In this document: positions 34,901-49,900 of the stretch, piece by piece
How the letters are laid out: every line of letters begins with the position of its first letter
Position numbering within the stretch: the stretch's first letter is position 1
Assembly: GCF_037975245.1 (NCBI RefSeq)
Contig: NC_092570.1
Coordinates: 79,501-143,500 of the forward strand
Reading direction: 5' to 3'
DNA: 64,000 nucleotides
Source of the DNA: Apostichopus japonicus
Lineage: Eukaryota; Echinodermata; Holothuroidea; Aspidochirotida; Stichopodidae
The notes under the pieces: model-generated
What the model was told of the DNA's origin: nothing
The model's database searches: none
The model's input: only the letters and a program-made list of their open reading frames with translations
Position numbers and translations under genes: made by a program

Positions 34901-37900
34901 AGGCTAAATGACAAGACAACATTCTACTTCAAGTCATCTTTAAATATTCTAGGAGAGAAACATTGGCTTGAACACAGATACCCTCATGTAGGTACGCAAC
35001 CCCTGGATACACTCACGTACGTATGAGACCCTGTACACCAATGGTACGGGTAGGAACAGTATGTGACTCCTGAGTACACTCATGTGAGTATGATACCCCT
35101 AGGTACAGTACTCTCACGTATGTATCAGACCTATACACCAATGGTAGGGGTAGGTATGTGACCCCTGGGTACAGGAGTGGTAAGTATGAGACACCCTATA
35201 TACACCAATGGCAGGGGTAGATAAGTGACCCCTGGGTACAATCATGTAGGTATGAGACCTAGGGTTGGGCGATATTTGCTTTTTAATGTGACGATAAATA
35301 GTTCAAAAATTATCGCGATATTTCGATAATTACGATAATTTTTTTCTTGTTGTTTTTAGTGTGTTCACGAACACACTAAAAACAACTGTTGATTTCCCAC
35401 CGGTGTTTTCGCGCATCAAACACACCAAGCATAATGGCGTGGGGTCCAGGGGCCCGCCTCGTAATTGAGGATTCAAAATACTGACTAACTTTTGGAATTT
35501 AAATTGTCACAAAACTGATGAAAAGGTTAAAATGACAAGTTAGAGTAGCTATATTTTGTGATAAAATGAAAGAGATTTAATCTGTCTTACAATCTTTATA
35601 AAGTTTAACTTACAAAACTCTCAAAATTATGAAACAAACTACGTTAGACTGTCTAGCAATCAGTTTACAACTGCAGTGTTTATCCTACTTAAATATCACG
35701 GTAGGCTACATGTGCTTCGAATTTTCCCAGGTACCTTGCCAAACATCTCCCCTGACTAACACCTGTTTGTTAACATTTTTGGCACGGTTCCAAAGAACTT
35801 TTCATGGAGTAAACTATATTGGCTCCACTCTAGAATTAATTAGGTCAGTCAGTAAAGGATCGGTGATTTATGCGAAATATTATCTAAGACGTTCAAGGAA
35901 AGTATAGGTAAATATCCCCTTAACATTAAGGTAAGTAAAACACACCTCAAGCCAACCGACTCCTCCGCATGAACAAAACAATCTATTCCCCATGATACAC
36001 GAGGCAGAGTGTAGCTATACCATACAGACATAGCATGATATCAAGGCCCCAATAGCTACAGTATGGCCATCTTTATGAAAGTAAACCTTCTAATCCCATG
36101 TTTTAGGCCACTAGGCATGATTAACTTAATGCTAAATATTGTTTCCATGTCCTTGTGGAAAACGTCAACTTCGCAAAATACAATTTGTTGTGTTTTTTTG
36201 TTACGTGAGATCCGTAACCTACGAAGTGGTTAGGCTATTTCCTATACACTTAACTGTGGTAGGATATTAATTTTTCCTTTTTTTGGAAATTCTAGAAAAT
36301 ATTTCTTTTCCCCCCCGCTTAACACCAGATGTGGTCTTTTGGTTTATTCATAAATGGGTGTAACAGAGCCTTGTTTACATGACATTTGTTGCATTTAGCA
36401 CGATATGCAAGTTTCACGTGAATTTTTCGAAAGTATTTTGCTCGATCTTTCGTAAAATTCGAAAGGTGTACCAACTTACTTTACGTACACAATTGGTAAT
36501 TTCTCTACTGATTTTCAGAGGTTTGTTCTCTATACAGTCAATGTTGTAAAGGACGGGTTTTTTACAAAAAAAATGCGAGGTGGCATCAAATTTAGTTCCC
36601 TTCCTTTTCCAGTATGACCACTTTACCACTTCCCTCATTTTTTTCAATACCGTGATTACATAATGCAAATGATTGTGTGTCCACCTGTAAAGTTACAGCC
36701 TGACAAGTCTTCAAGTGTATAATGTAACCTGCATTGGCAAAATGAAACATAACATGGTTTTTGTGACTGAACAATCTTGCACTGATTTGAATGTCAAATT
36801 GTTTCATACCCCTGCTATCTCCTTGATCTCTTCTAGGGATATTCCGTCATCACTTTGCAACTTCTGTGCACTCTGAAGGTATGTAATGGCTTTACGAAGA
36901 TCTCCCTCAGTGTGTAAAATTATTGCTTTCATTGCCTGGAAAGAAATGTTTAAATATGTTTGACCAACTGTTCAAAGAAAGCTTAATTACCAGATTGCAT
37001 TGTTACTAAATACTGCCAAACAGGAAATCTGAAAAATTGGTGTTCTATTCACCAAACCTGTAATCTCTCTTACAGTGTACATATTGGTCATGCTATATTG
37101 CTACATTTTTTTGCACAGAAGAATAATACATGTCACTACAGAGAAAGTTTACCAAGTGGTAATATTTTATTTGTATAGATTTTTTGAATATGTAGCAAAT
37201 GTTACCTGCGTACACGAGCTATTTCCTTTGTCACCCCATACTAATAAACCTTTCTTCTCCAAAGTGCCGTTTGAAACATCTCGTACCTTCGATACCGTAC
37301 CTTTTTTCATGTACAATAACAATAAAGCAAACATTGCTATACAGCGATTCTATCATCCATTTTAAAGATTTCAGCAAAGAAAAACTTATGATCCTTCTGA
37401 ACAGCTACTGTTAGTTTCATGGAAAAGGTACACCCCACAATTACAACATAGTATATCGCAATGCTATATGTACGATGTCATATTATGTGTTTTAACTGGG
37501 CATGCAGCTGTAGGAGTCCTCACACGGTCAGATGTAATCAATCATTGTGACCTTTTCATGCTTGCGCAATGCTTCCATGTTCATTCTTTTTTTCTTACTG
37601 ATCCGGCACGCGTTCTCCAATGTGAACATGCCCGGGTTAGGTTATCTTCCTGTGATGTGAACAAGGCCTTAAATCTGTTCAGTTCATGCTACTGACTAAC
37701 CTCTTGACTGCACAAGACTTGTTCTGAAGCACAAATCTGACCTAACTTCTCCAGCTGAACTTCATCTGGCAGTGGCTTGAATCGAAACTTGGTACAACGA
37801 GAGGTCAACGGCTCAATTATCCTGTAATGGACAAATTAGCAACAGCGATTAGAAAACAGCTCACAGACACTCATCTTAAAGTATAAGCAACTGGATTGAA

Positions 37901-40900
37901 TATTAATTCACTATTATAGTGCACACCAGTCTTGAAGTTTAACCAGCCTTAAGATTGGAAATTAACACATCAATGGTGACCTGAGCCAGTTTAAAGACTG
38001 GCATATCGATGCAATAACAATATACAGTAAGGACAACTTATGAATCAGCCCCGTTACTGAAATTAGAAGGGAAAATGTAGTTGTTTGAAGGAAGGCCTAT
38101 GTACAGCGACGGCATCACATGACCAGTGTCTTGTCAGTACCACACCAGCATTAATGTTTTTATATTTCAAGTAGCATCATAATTATGTCTCAGAGCAGCT
38201 AGACATCACTGTCCTGTTCAAGAATGTACTACATGCAAAACATATGTTCCTATTAACCATGTGTTGTTTTTGAAAAAGCAATTTAGAATATAGTTGTAAA
38301 TATGCAGCCTTACAGTATAAACCAGTTCACAAGTTAAATGAACAGTTTGTTAACAGTCTTACTCTGAAGGTCTGCATAGCCAATTCATGGTAACATAAGG
38401 CTTATGTATGCCCTTTAATAGTATAGGACCAGTTGGGTTTTAGGTCGCATGCATAATGAACCGGTACTGAGTACCCAGGAGCAAAGTTATGGGCCATTCC
38501 GGTCCCAAGAGGAGTTTACACATCTGTATTGATATATCCAGCCTGAAGAGTGGAATTCCCTATATAGTACACACTGGTATTGACATTTTATCAGCCTGAA
38601 TAGTTAACACATCAGTGTTGAAATGAACCACACTGGAGAGCTAAAAAGTGTTGTCAAACAAGTTAAATAGTGTTGACATAATCCAGTTTGAAGGGTAGAA
38701 TTCCTATTATATTAAACATCAGCATTGACATTTAACCAGCCTGAGGAGGAGTTTACACATCAGTGTTGACAAACACCAGGCTGGAGATTGAAAGTTAAAC
38801 AGTGTTGACATAATCCAGTCTGAAGGGTAGAATCCTATTGTATTAAACATCAGCATTGACATTAAACCAGCCTGAGGAGGAGTTTACACATCAGTGTTGA
38901 CAAACACCAGGCTGGAGATTGAAAGTTAAACAGTGTTGACATAATCCAGTTTGAAGGGTAGAATTCCTATTATATTAAACATCAGCATTGACATTTAACC
39001 AGCCTGAGGAGGAGTTTACACATCAGTGTTGACAAACACCAGGCTGGAGATTGAAAGTTAAACAGTGTTGACATAATCCAGTCTGAAGGGTAGAATTCCT
39101 ATTGTATTAAACATCAGCATTGACATTAAACCAGCCTGAGGAGGAGTTTACACATCAGTGTTGACAAACACCAGGCTGGAGATTGAAAGTTAAACAGTGT
39201 TGACATAATCCAGTCTGAAGGGTAGAATTCCTATTATATTAAACATCAGCATTGACATTTAACCAGCCTGAGGAGGAGTTTACACATCAGTGTTGACAAA
39301 CACCAGGCTGGAGATTGAAAGTTAAACAGTGTTGACATAATCCAGTCTGAAGGGTAGAATTCCTATTATATTAAACATCAGCATTGACATTAAACCAGCC
39401 TGAGGAGGAGTTTACACATCAGTGTTGACAAACACCAGGCTGGAGATTAAAATTAAAACAGTGTTGACATAATCCAGTCTGAAGGGTAGAATTCCTATTG
39501 TATTAAACATCAGCACTGACATTAACCAGACATAAAAATCACCTTGTTCTGCCAGTTTTATGCACATAATAATTTCCACAGGAAACAAACCAATGTTGGT
39601 TTCTGTGATCACTTTGAGCACAAGGAAAAGTTTATTATTCTTTTAGTCAATACATGCCTATTTCCGTCAGAATACCGCAATGTGTGGGAATTTAGCAATT
39701 TAGTGTTCTACATACAGTTGTACTGAAATTTTGAAAGGCAAGAGCATATATTCAGTGTTTTCACAAAGACATAAAAAAGAAGCTCATGTTTAATTAATTT
39801 AATATGAGGATTAGCATCTACCTGCTGACATAGTTACAAATGAGGCAAAATCTTGTAGTCTTAGTCTGTTTCTCCATAGTTCTCCGTAAGGCATCCTGTA
39901 AATACACAATTTATATAACATTTACTTGAAAACTGCTGTAGCAATAATATATACAACATAATCAGTGGCAGAGAACATGTGCGTGTTGCTATCACATTTG
40001 GAATGTATCCAACATCAAACTTCTGCACATACAGTAGTTCTCAATAATTTGAATTGTCTACAGTAACCATTGTCTGCCAATAAGTGTATCTGTTCTCATG
40101 GATATTCAACATTTACATCTGAGACAACGATTTCTTCTCGTTTGCTGATAAATTTCACAAGCAGAGAGTATGATACGAGCAGTTTGCATGCAAACATTTG
40201 ATTGCACAGCAGAGTGGTTCATCAACGTACTGCAATTGGGAGCATTGATTTGCAACACCAGAAAAGACACTATTATTGCATGTCTCAATATGAGCAGTAT
40301 TATCAGATTATTTTATGTATGGAATTAACACATAATATGCAAGTACTCTGATAGAATAAATTACTTTGTTGTATGATGAATATTAATATCAAAGAACAAA
40401 AAAGTAGCAAAAGGAGAATGTAATCAAGATATACTTAGCATGTAAACATGCCACATTCATTTCATTGTTTCTTCCACTGTATGGCGGGCCATCAGTCTCA
40501 AATCATGGGAGATCGACTTATACCGATTTAAATCGACATGTACCAGTTTAATTCTACATATCATTGATTTATTGTACTTATCATCGATTTAAATCGATGA
40601 TAAGTAAATAAATCGATATGTCAAAGTAAACTGGTATATGTCGATTTAAATCGATGATATGTAGAATGAAACTGGTCCAGTCAATTTAATTCGACATATA
40701 CCAGTTTCATTCTACATATCATCAATTTATTTTACTTATCTATTTAAATCGATGATATGTAAAATAAATCGATGATATGTCCATTTAAATCGACATATAC
40801 CAATTTAAATCGATGATATGTAAAATAAATCAATGATATGTCCATTTAAATCGACATCTACCAGTTTAAATCGATGATATGTCGAATTAAATCGGTAGAA

Positions 40901-43900
40901 TTCAATTTCCGTGGACTTATACCAGTTTCTAGCGTCTCGAATTGACATATACCTATTTAAATTGACATATTGTCGATTTAGCTCATTAACATATTCCAAA
41001 TCCCGATTTGGGTGATGATTGACATGTGGAGATACATCACGTGTAGTCACCTGACAAGGCGGGCGAATAATTTAAAAGTTCCAAAATTACGAAGCTAGCA
41101 AGGGTGTTCATCATGGTTAATGGTAATAATGAACAATTACTTGCAAAAAGATTTTGGTGTAACAATAAGGCTGAAAAAACTGATATGTCAATAACATGCA
41201 ATTATCTCAATGCAAACTGGGCTTGTCTACTCAAACAAGTGGCGCTATAGTATAGGAATACACATGCAACTGAATAGGCCCACAGTACGTACACAGATGC
41301 AATTACCTACTTCAGTTACACCATAAACAAAGATGATATTGTTCTGCAGTGAGGCCTACTGAAAGGTTACGTTTTAATGTAGCTAAATGTATACCCATGG
41401 GGTTTAACAATTACATGTATTCAAGCTCAAATCATGCATTCCACTGTGCTCGTGTTAGGATATACTTAGCATGTTAACATGCCACATTCTATAAGTATAT
41501 CCTGATGGATCAGTGGAAGAAACAATGAAATGAATGTGGCATGTTAACATGCTAAGTATATCCTGATGGATCAGTGGAAGAAACTAGTGTTCAACCGATT
41601 AACCTAATCGGAATCGGTACGAATATTGCATAATCGGAACATAATCGGAATCGGTAAAAATTACGTGGAATACCAGTTATGTGATACCGATTATTCAAAA
41701 ACATATGGAAGGTGAAAATATCATTATTCAAAAACATATGGGAGTTGAAAATATCAACTGATGTATTAGGTTTGTTCTTTTACTACGAAATATTAAAATA
41801 AGACATCCTCTATACGTCTTTCACAATGTATACTTTCATCAAACTAGGCTGCCAGGGTCGCCGATTTTGCTTCCCTCGTGGTTAGTGACTTCATATTTCT
41901 TGGCACAGTAAGCATAGCAGCAATACCAATTTCGCGAATTAACGAATGTGCTGGACAGGGTCGGAAATAAGCGGGGGCGATGGGCGATTCGCCCTCGCAA
42001 GTGCTAAAAAGACCTCCTAAAGCACAATTACGAGTGCGAAAAAGAAAAAAAGAAATATAAGAAAATCGCCCTCGTTATATCAGGTGTCTGTGTAAAATTA
42101 ATTGTGACATGCGTTTGCTTTAGCTAGGAATTGCAGTTGCAGCGCGAATCGCGCAAACAGTTTTCACATCCCACATCAAATTTGAAGCAGTGCGAGAGGG
42201 TCGCCCACAATCACCGGGAATTTCCCGTGGCAAATTCAACCTGCACGAAGCAATCACAAATCTCCGACCACATGGTAGCCTTACTTCACACGAAGTCAAC
42301 TGCATGGAAATCTAACCTTGCCATCTGTTTATTCGCTCCAGTTGTGTCGCAAATAAAAATTAAAAATATCCACGGAAACTGCAATCTTCGACCACATGTT
42401 AGCCTAACAACCACACTAAGTCAATGGGAAATGTAGCCTAACCATCGGTTTGCAAAAAAAAAAAAAAAAATTGCGTAGCTTAGTTTACAACTTTCAATTT
42501 GCTGGAAATCGGCATTTGTTTGGTAGGTACTAGTGTTTACACGGGTCCAAAAATCGGGAACCGGGTACCCGAGGGCCGTTACCCGTCGGGTATCCGGGTA
42601 CCCGGAAAAATTTGTTTACCCTCGTGTATCACGATTTTCAAGAAATTACATATTGGATGCTGTAATAAATGCATTATATTCTCTACTGACAATGTTTTCA
42701 TGTTCAAATACGTAGGTGTAAGATAAGGTGTAAAACCTCCCTCAATATTTTTTATTTGCTTCTGTTTCTTTCATTAACTTGTTAATAAATAAATTATTTA
42801 ATTATAATTAGCATTACTACTAACATCGCACTGCCGCCGCTGCTTATGCTAGCTCGTGCACGTCTATTGGATCAAACCATATAGATATCCAATTTAGCTC
42901 TTAAACAGTTTTTAATACTATACTACAATCTATTATGCAGGCCCAGGGTTCTCATTAGCCGCGAGATTGCGCGATTCGCGCAATTTGATCGCATTTGGAA
43001 TAAACGATTAGTAAAAAGCCACTTGCGATTACTATTTTTTAGTTATCCCGTCTATAATCCATAAACATCGCGTAAAATTCCTTGTCAGCCTTTCCTTCTT
43101 TGAAATAAACGAATGAATAAATAATAATTTCTTCCACATGGTAGCCTAACACCACACTAAGTCAATGAGAAATCTAGCTTAGCATAACCATCTGTTTATT
43201 TGCTGGAGATGTGACGCAGTTATAAGACATCCATGGAATACTTTCGTAATTGCTGTTACGTTCGACCACATGGTTGCCTAACACCACACTAAGTCAATGG
43301 GGGCAGTCTAGCCTAGCCATCTGTTTATTAGCTGAAATTGTGACGCAGTTATAAGATATCTATGGAAAGCTTTCGTTATTGCTGTTATCTTCGAACACAT
43401 GGTAGCTTAACAACACACTAAGTCTATGGGAAATCAGCCTAACCATCGGTTTGCAATTTTTTTTTTTTTTAAACAATCACACTTTGCGTAGGCCTATGAT
43501 TCGGGTAATAAATTAGGAACCGGGTAGTATCGCGTCGAACGGGCCCCTTCGTTATTGCTGTTATCTTCTACCACATTGTAGCCTAACACCACACTAAGTC
43601 AATGGGAAATCTGCCTAACCGTCGGTTTGCCAATTTTTTTTTTTTTTAAATCACACTTTGCTTAGGATTCGGGTAATAAATTAGGAACCGGGTAGTATCA
43701 CGTCGGGCGGGTACCCGGGTACCCGGATAACCCGTGCAAACACTAGTAGGTACTGTAAGTGATATGTCTTAAAGAGGGAAAGAGATGGATATTTTTGAGA
43801 TGGATATTTTGAGTAACTATTCTTAACCCATTTCAAGCCATTAACAGGTCAACCAGGATATACTTAGCATGTAAACATGCCACATTCATTTCATTGTTTC

Positions 43901-46900
43901 TTGAACTGATCCATCAGGATATACTTAGCATGTAAACATTCATTTCATTGTTTCTTCCACTGATCCATCAGGATATACTTAGCATGTAAACATGCCACAT
44001 TCATTTCATTGTTTCTTGAACTGATCCATCAGGATATACTTAGCATGTAAACATTCATTTCATTGTTTCTTCCACTGATCCATCAGGATATACTTAGCAT
44101 GTAAACATGCCACATTCATTTCATTGTTCCTTCCACAGATCCATCAGGATATACTTAGCATGTAAACATGCCACATTCATTTCATTGTTTCTTGAACTGA
44201 TCCATCAGGATATACTTAGCATGTAAACATTCATTTCATTGTTTCTTCCACTGATCCATCAGGATATACTTAGCATGTAAACATGCCACATTCATTTCAT
44301 TGTTCCTTCCACAGATCCATCAGGATATACTTAGCATGTAAACATGCCACATTCATTTCATTGTTCCTTCCACAGATCCATCCATATTGTACCACTTACC
44401 TTTTAATCTCAGGACTGCCATTCTCACATCATCTTATATGCCACGTCTAAACATCCCCACCATTTTCCTTTTCAATGATTCTCTCTACACATATTGTTGG
44501 CAGCAAACTATAGTGTTATACAACATAATATTAAAACCTCTTTTACTGTATTGCCTGCCAAATGAAACTGCGGATACAGGTAAACCTAAGATGTACACAA
44601 TGAATCTCCATGGTACATTACAAGGGCACCTGCTACCCTAATGTGTATTCATTCTATGCCATGACTGACATAAACAGGCAACATAGTTTAAGCAAGAAGC
44701 TACAGTAGAACAATAAGCCTTAGACTCCAGTTTTTACATTACTTACTAACTTACATGGGCTTGTATGTATTCTAACAGGAACATGCTATCATTTATTATA
44801 CTGACTTACATGGGCTTATATGTATTCTAACAGGAATGCTATCATCTATTTATGATAACTGACTTACATGGGCTTACATGTATTCTAACAGGAATGCTAT
44901 CATCTATTTATGATAACTGACTTACATGGGCTTACATGTATTCTAACAGGAATGCTATCATCTATTTATGATAACTGACTTACATGGGATTACATGTATT
45001 CTAACAGGAACATGCTATCATCTATTTATGATAACTGACTTACATGGGATTACATGTATTCTAACAGGAATGCTATCATCTATTTATGATAACTGACTTA
45101 CATGGGCTTACATGTATTCTAACAGGAACATGCTATCATCTATTTATGGTTAAACTGACTTACATGGGCTTACATGTATTCTAACAGGAACATGCTATCA
45201 TCTATTTATGATACTGACTTATATGGGCTTACATGTATTCTAACAGGAACATGCTATCATCTATTTATGATACTGACTTATATGGGCTTACATGTATTCT
45301 AACAGGAACATGCTATCATCTATTTATGATAACTGACTTACATGGGATTACATGTATTCTAACAGGAACATGCTATCATCTATTTATGATACTGACTTAT
45401 ATGGGCTTACATGTATTCTAACAGGATCATGCTATCATCTATTTATGATACTGACTTATATGGGCTTACATACATGTGTATTCTAACAGGAACATGCTAT
45501 CATCTATTTATGATAACTGACTTACATGGGCTTACATGTATTCTAACAGGAACATGCTATCATCTATTTATGGTTAAACTGACTTACATGGGCTTACATG
45601 TATTCTAACGGGAACATGCTATCATCTATTTATGATACTGACTTATATGGGCTTACATGTATTCTAACAGGAACATGCTATCATCTATTTATGATAACTG
45701 ACTTACATGGGCTTACATGTATTCTAACAGGAACATGCTATCATCTATTTATGATACTGACTTATATGGGCTTACATGTATTCTAACAGGAACATGCTAT
45801 CATCTATTTATGATACTGACTTATATGGGCTTACATGTATTCTAACAGGAACATGCTATCATCTATTTATGATAACTGACTTACATGGGCTTACATGTAT
45901 TCTAACAGGAACATGCTATCATATATTTATGATACTGACTTATATGGGCTAACATGTATTCTAACAGGAACATGCTATCATCTATTTATGATACTGACTT
46001 ATATGGGCTTACATGTATTCTAACAGGAACATGCTATCATCTATTTATGATAACTGACTTACATGGGCTTACATGTATTCTAACAGGAACATGCTATCAT
46101 CTATTTATGACACTGACTTATATGGGCTTACATGTATTCTAACAGGAACATGCTATCATCTATTTATGATACTGACTTATATGGGCTTACATGTATTCTA
46201 ACAGGAACATGCTATCATCTATTTATGATAACTGACTTACATGGGCTTACATGTATTCTAACAGGAACATGCTATCATCTATTTATGATACTGACTTATA
46301 TGGGCTTACATGTATTCTAACAGGAACATGCTATCATCTATTTATGATACTGACTTATATGGGCTTACATGTATTCTAACAGGAACATGCTATCATCTAT
46401 TTATGATACTGACTTATATGGGCTTACATGTATTCTAACAGGAACATGCTATCATCTATTTATGATAACTGACTTACATGGGCTTACATGTATTCTTAAC
46501 AGGAACATGCTATCATCTATTTATGGTTAAACTGACTTACATGGGCTTACATGTATTCTAACAGGAATGCTATCATCTATTTATGATAACTGACTTACAT
46601 GGGCTTACATGTATTCTAACAGGAACATGCTATCATCTATTTATGGTTAAACTGACTTACATGGGCCTACATGTATTCTAACAGGAACATGCTATCATCT
46701 ATTTATAACTGACTTACATGGGCTTACATGTATTCTAACAGGAACATGCTATCATCTATTTATGATACTGACTTACATGGGCTTACATGTATTCTAACAG
46801 GAACATGCTATCATCTATTTATGATAACTGACTTACATGGGCTTACATGTATTCTAACAGGAACATGCTATCATCTATTTATGGTTAAACTGACTTACAT

Positions 46901-49900
46901 GGGCTTACATGTACAGTATTCTAACAGGAACATGCTATCATCTATTTATGGTTAAACTGACTTACATGGGCCTACATGTATTCTAACAGGAACATGCTAT
47001 CATCTATTTATGATACTGACTTACATGGGCTTACATGTATTCTAACAGGAACATGCTATCATCTATTTATAACTGACTTACATGGGCTTACATGTATTCT
47101 AACAGGAACATGCTATCATCTATTTATGATAACTGACTTACATGGGCTTACATGTATTCTAACAGGAACATGCTATCATCTATTTATGGTTAAACTGACT
47201 TACATGGGCTTACATGTATTCTAACAGGAACATGCTATCATCTATTTATGGTTAAACTGACTTACATGGGCTTACATGTATTCTAACAGGAACATGCTAT
47301 CATCTATTTATGATAACTGACTTACATGGGCTTACATGTATTCTAACAGGAACATGCTATCATCTATTTATGGTTAAACTGACTTACATGGGCCTACATG
47401 TATTCTAACAGGAACATGCTATCATCTATTTATGATACTGACTTACATGGGCTTACATGTATTCTAACAGGAACATGCTATCATCTATTTATGATACTGA
47501 CTTACATGGGCTTACATGTATTCTAACAGGAACATGCTATCATCTATTTATGATACTGACTTACATGGGCTTACATGTATTCGAACAGGAACATGCTATC
47601 ATCTATTTATGATAACTGACATACATGGGCTTACATGTATTCTAACAGGAACATGCTATCATCTATTTATGATAACACCGCTTGGTTCATGGGGCATTTT
47701 TTGAAGTAGGTGCTGTCATATATACAGTGCAAGAGAAACAACTCTGGGTCCCAATGCACCTGACCTATCCTATTAACAGATCTTGAAAGATTTTGTATCT
47801 ATAGTGATGTAACGTACTTCAATCTACTTGCTAGTTGTGAAAAATATATTCAAAAAGATCTTGTTTTCAATAAGTATGAGAAGAATCACAGGTACAAATC
47901 ATGTTCAATTTCAAACATTTAATTACAAGTTTGCTGACACTCAAAGCTGATTAAACATACCTCAGAGAAGCTTTCTGATTGGTTGACAAGATGTTGTCAA
48001 AGTTGTCAAATGAACATTGGCCAACATTTTGTTGTACAAATGTGCCAGTGGTGAAAACCATATAGTTCAAATACGTTCCGCTATGTGTGAATAAGGGATA
48101 TTCAGAATGTGTGGGTACTTTACCCAGCAGTGTTCAGCAGTTTTCAGTGACTGCAGCTTATCAATTTTTGCAGAACTGGAAGGACTGATATGACAGGGCC
48201 CACTGTTAGTTTGTGCTGGAAATCCCCATTGCAAGCATGCATTGATATTACAGAACACTCATAGGTTATCATGTTTTGCTCACAGAACACTGTTCAATCC
48301 ATTACTAGCATTCATGATTAATCAACCCTGTTGAAATTTATGTAAATCACACAATATATTGACCAATGTTGATTGAATTAATTACATTCAAGTTTTGGGA
48401 TCCATTCACATTAATTTGCAAACACTGCCACTCAAAACTACCTGATACAAAATGGAGTAAAATTAAAACGGAACAAGATGTTTAATTGGGTTATGGTTGA
48501 ATTATTCATCATGTAAGTTAGTATGAAAACAGCACCACACAGACCCTGCTTTGGGGGAGTTACGGAGTTGATTGTATTCTGATATACTTTACCTGAGCAG
48601 CTGATGTCATAGAATCGGCTTCATCAAGGATAACGATCTTAAATGGAGGGCAAGAGTGGCCACTAGGGACATGAAAAACAGAAGCCATTAGAGCATTGTC
48701 TGATATGAATTTCTGAAGTTGAATAAAAGACAGAGACAATTTTAATGTGAAATTAAAGATAAAATGAAAGTGAAAAAATAATATTTTTCTACACAAGTCT
48801 ACACTTCCTCTCCTTTCTTATCAAAGGAACATCAAGATGGACCTAATTAATGCAGAAAATCTGAATTAATTCTTTCTCTTACTGAGATTAGGTATGTAGG
48901 TGGAAGACAGCTGAGAGCAGCCCTGATAGCAGTAATCAAGGAAGGTGGTAGACAACTGAGAGCAGTAATGAAGGTAGTAGACAGCTAAGGAGCAGCACTG
49001 ATAGCAGTAATCAATGAAGGTGGTAGACAGCTGAGAGCAGTAATGAAGGTAGTAGACAGCTAAGGAGCAGCACTGATAGCAGTAATCAATGAAGGTGGTA
49101 GACAACTGAGAGCAGTAATGAAGGTAGTAGACAGCTAAGGAGCAGCACTGATAGCAGTAATCAATGAAGGTGGTAGACAGCTGAGAGCAGTAATGAAGGT
49201 AGCAGACAGCTAAGGACCAGCACTGATACCAGTAATCAATGAAGGTGGAAGACAGCTGAGAGCATTAATGAAGGTAGTAGACAACTGAGAACAGTAATGA
49301 AGGTAGCAGACAGCTAAGGAGCAGCACTGATAGCAGTAATCAATGAAGGTGTAAGACAGCTGAGAGCAGTAATGAAGGTAGTAGACAGCTAAGGACCAGC
49401 ACTGATAGCAGTAATCAATGAAGGTAGTACTGTTGACAACTGAGAGCAGTAATGAAGGTAGTAGACAGCTAACGAGCAGCTCTGATAGCAGTAATCAATG
49501 AAGGTGGTACTGTAGACAACTGAGAGCAGTAATGAAGGTAGTAGACAGCTAAGGACCAGCACTGATAGCAGTACTCAATGAAGGTGGTAGACAACTGAGA
49601 GCAGTAATGAAGGAAGTAGACAGCTAAGGAGCAGCACTGATAGCAGTAATCAATGAAGGTGGAAGACAGCTGAGAGCAGTAATGAAGGTAGTAGACAGCT
49701 AAGGAGCAGCACTGATAGCAGTAATCAATGAAGGTGGTAGACAGCTGAGAGCAGTAATGAAGGTAGTGGACAGCTAAGGATCAGCACTGATAGCAGTAAT
49801 CAATAAAGGTGGTAGACAGCTGAGAGCAGTAATGAAGGTAGTAGACAGCTAAGGAGCAGCACTGATAGCAGTAATCAATGAAGGTGGTAAACAGCTGAGA

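Noticed and set aside
44740-47675. CRISPR-like array impression (regular 60-bp period)
   Set aside because: There are no unique spacers; whole units are repeated. This is a eukaryotic minisatellite in an RFC4 intron.
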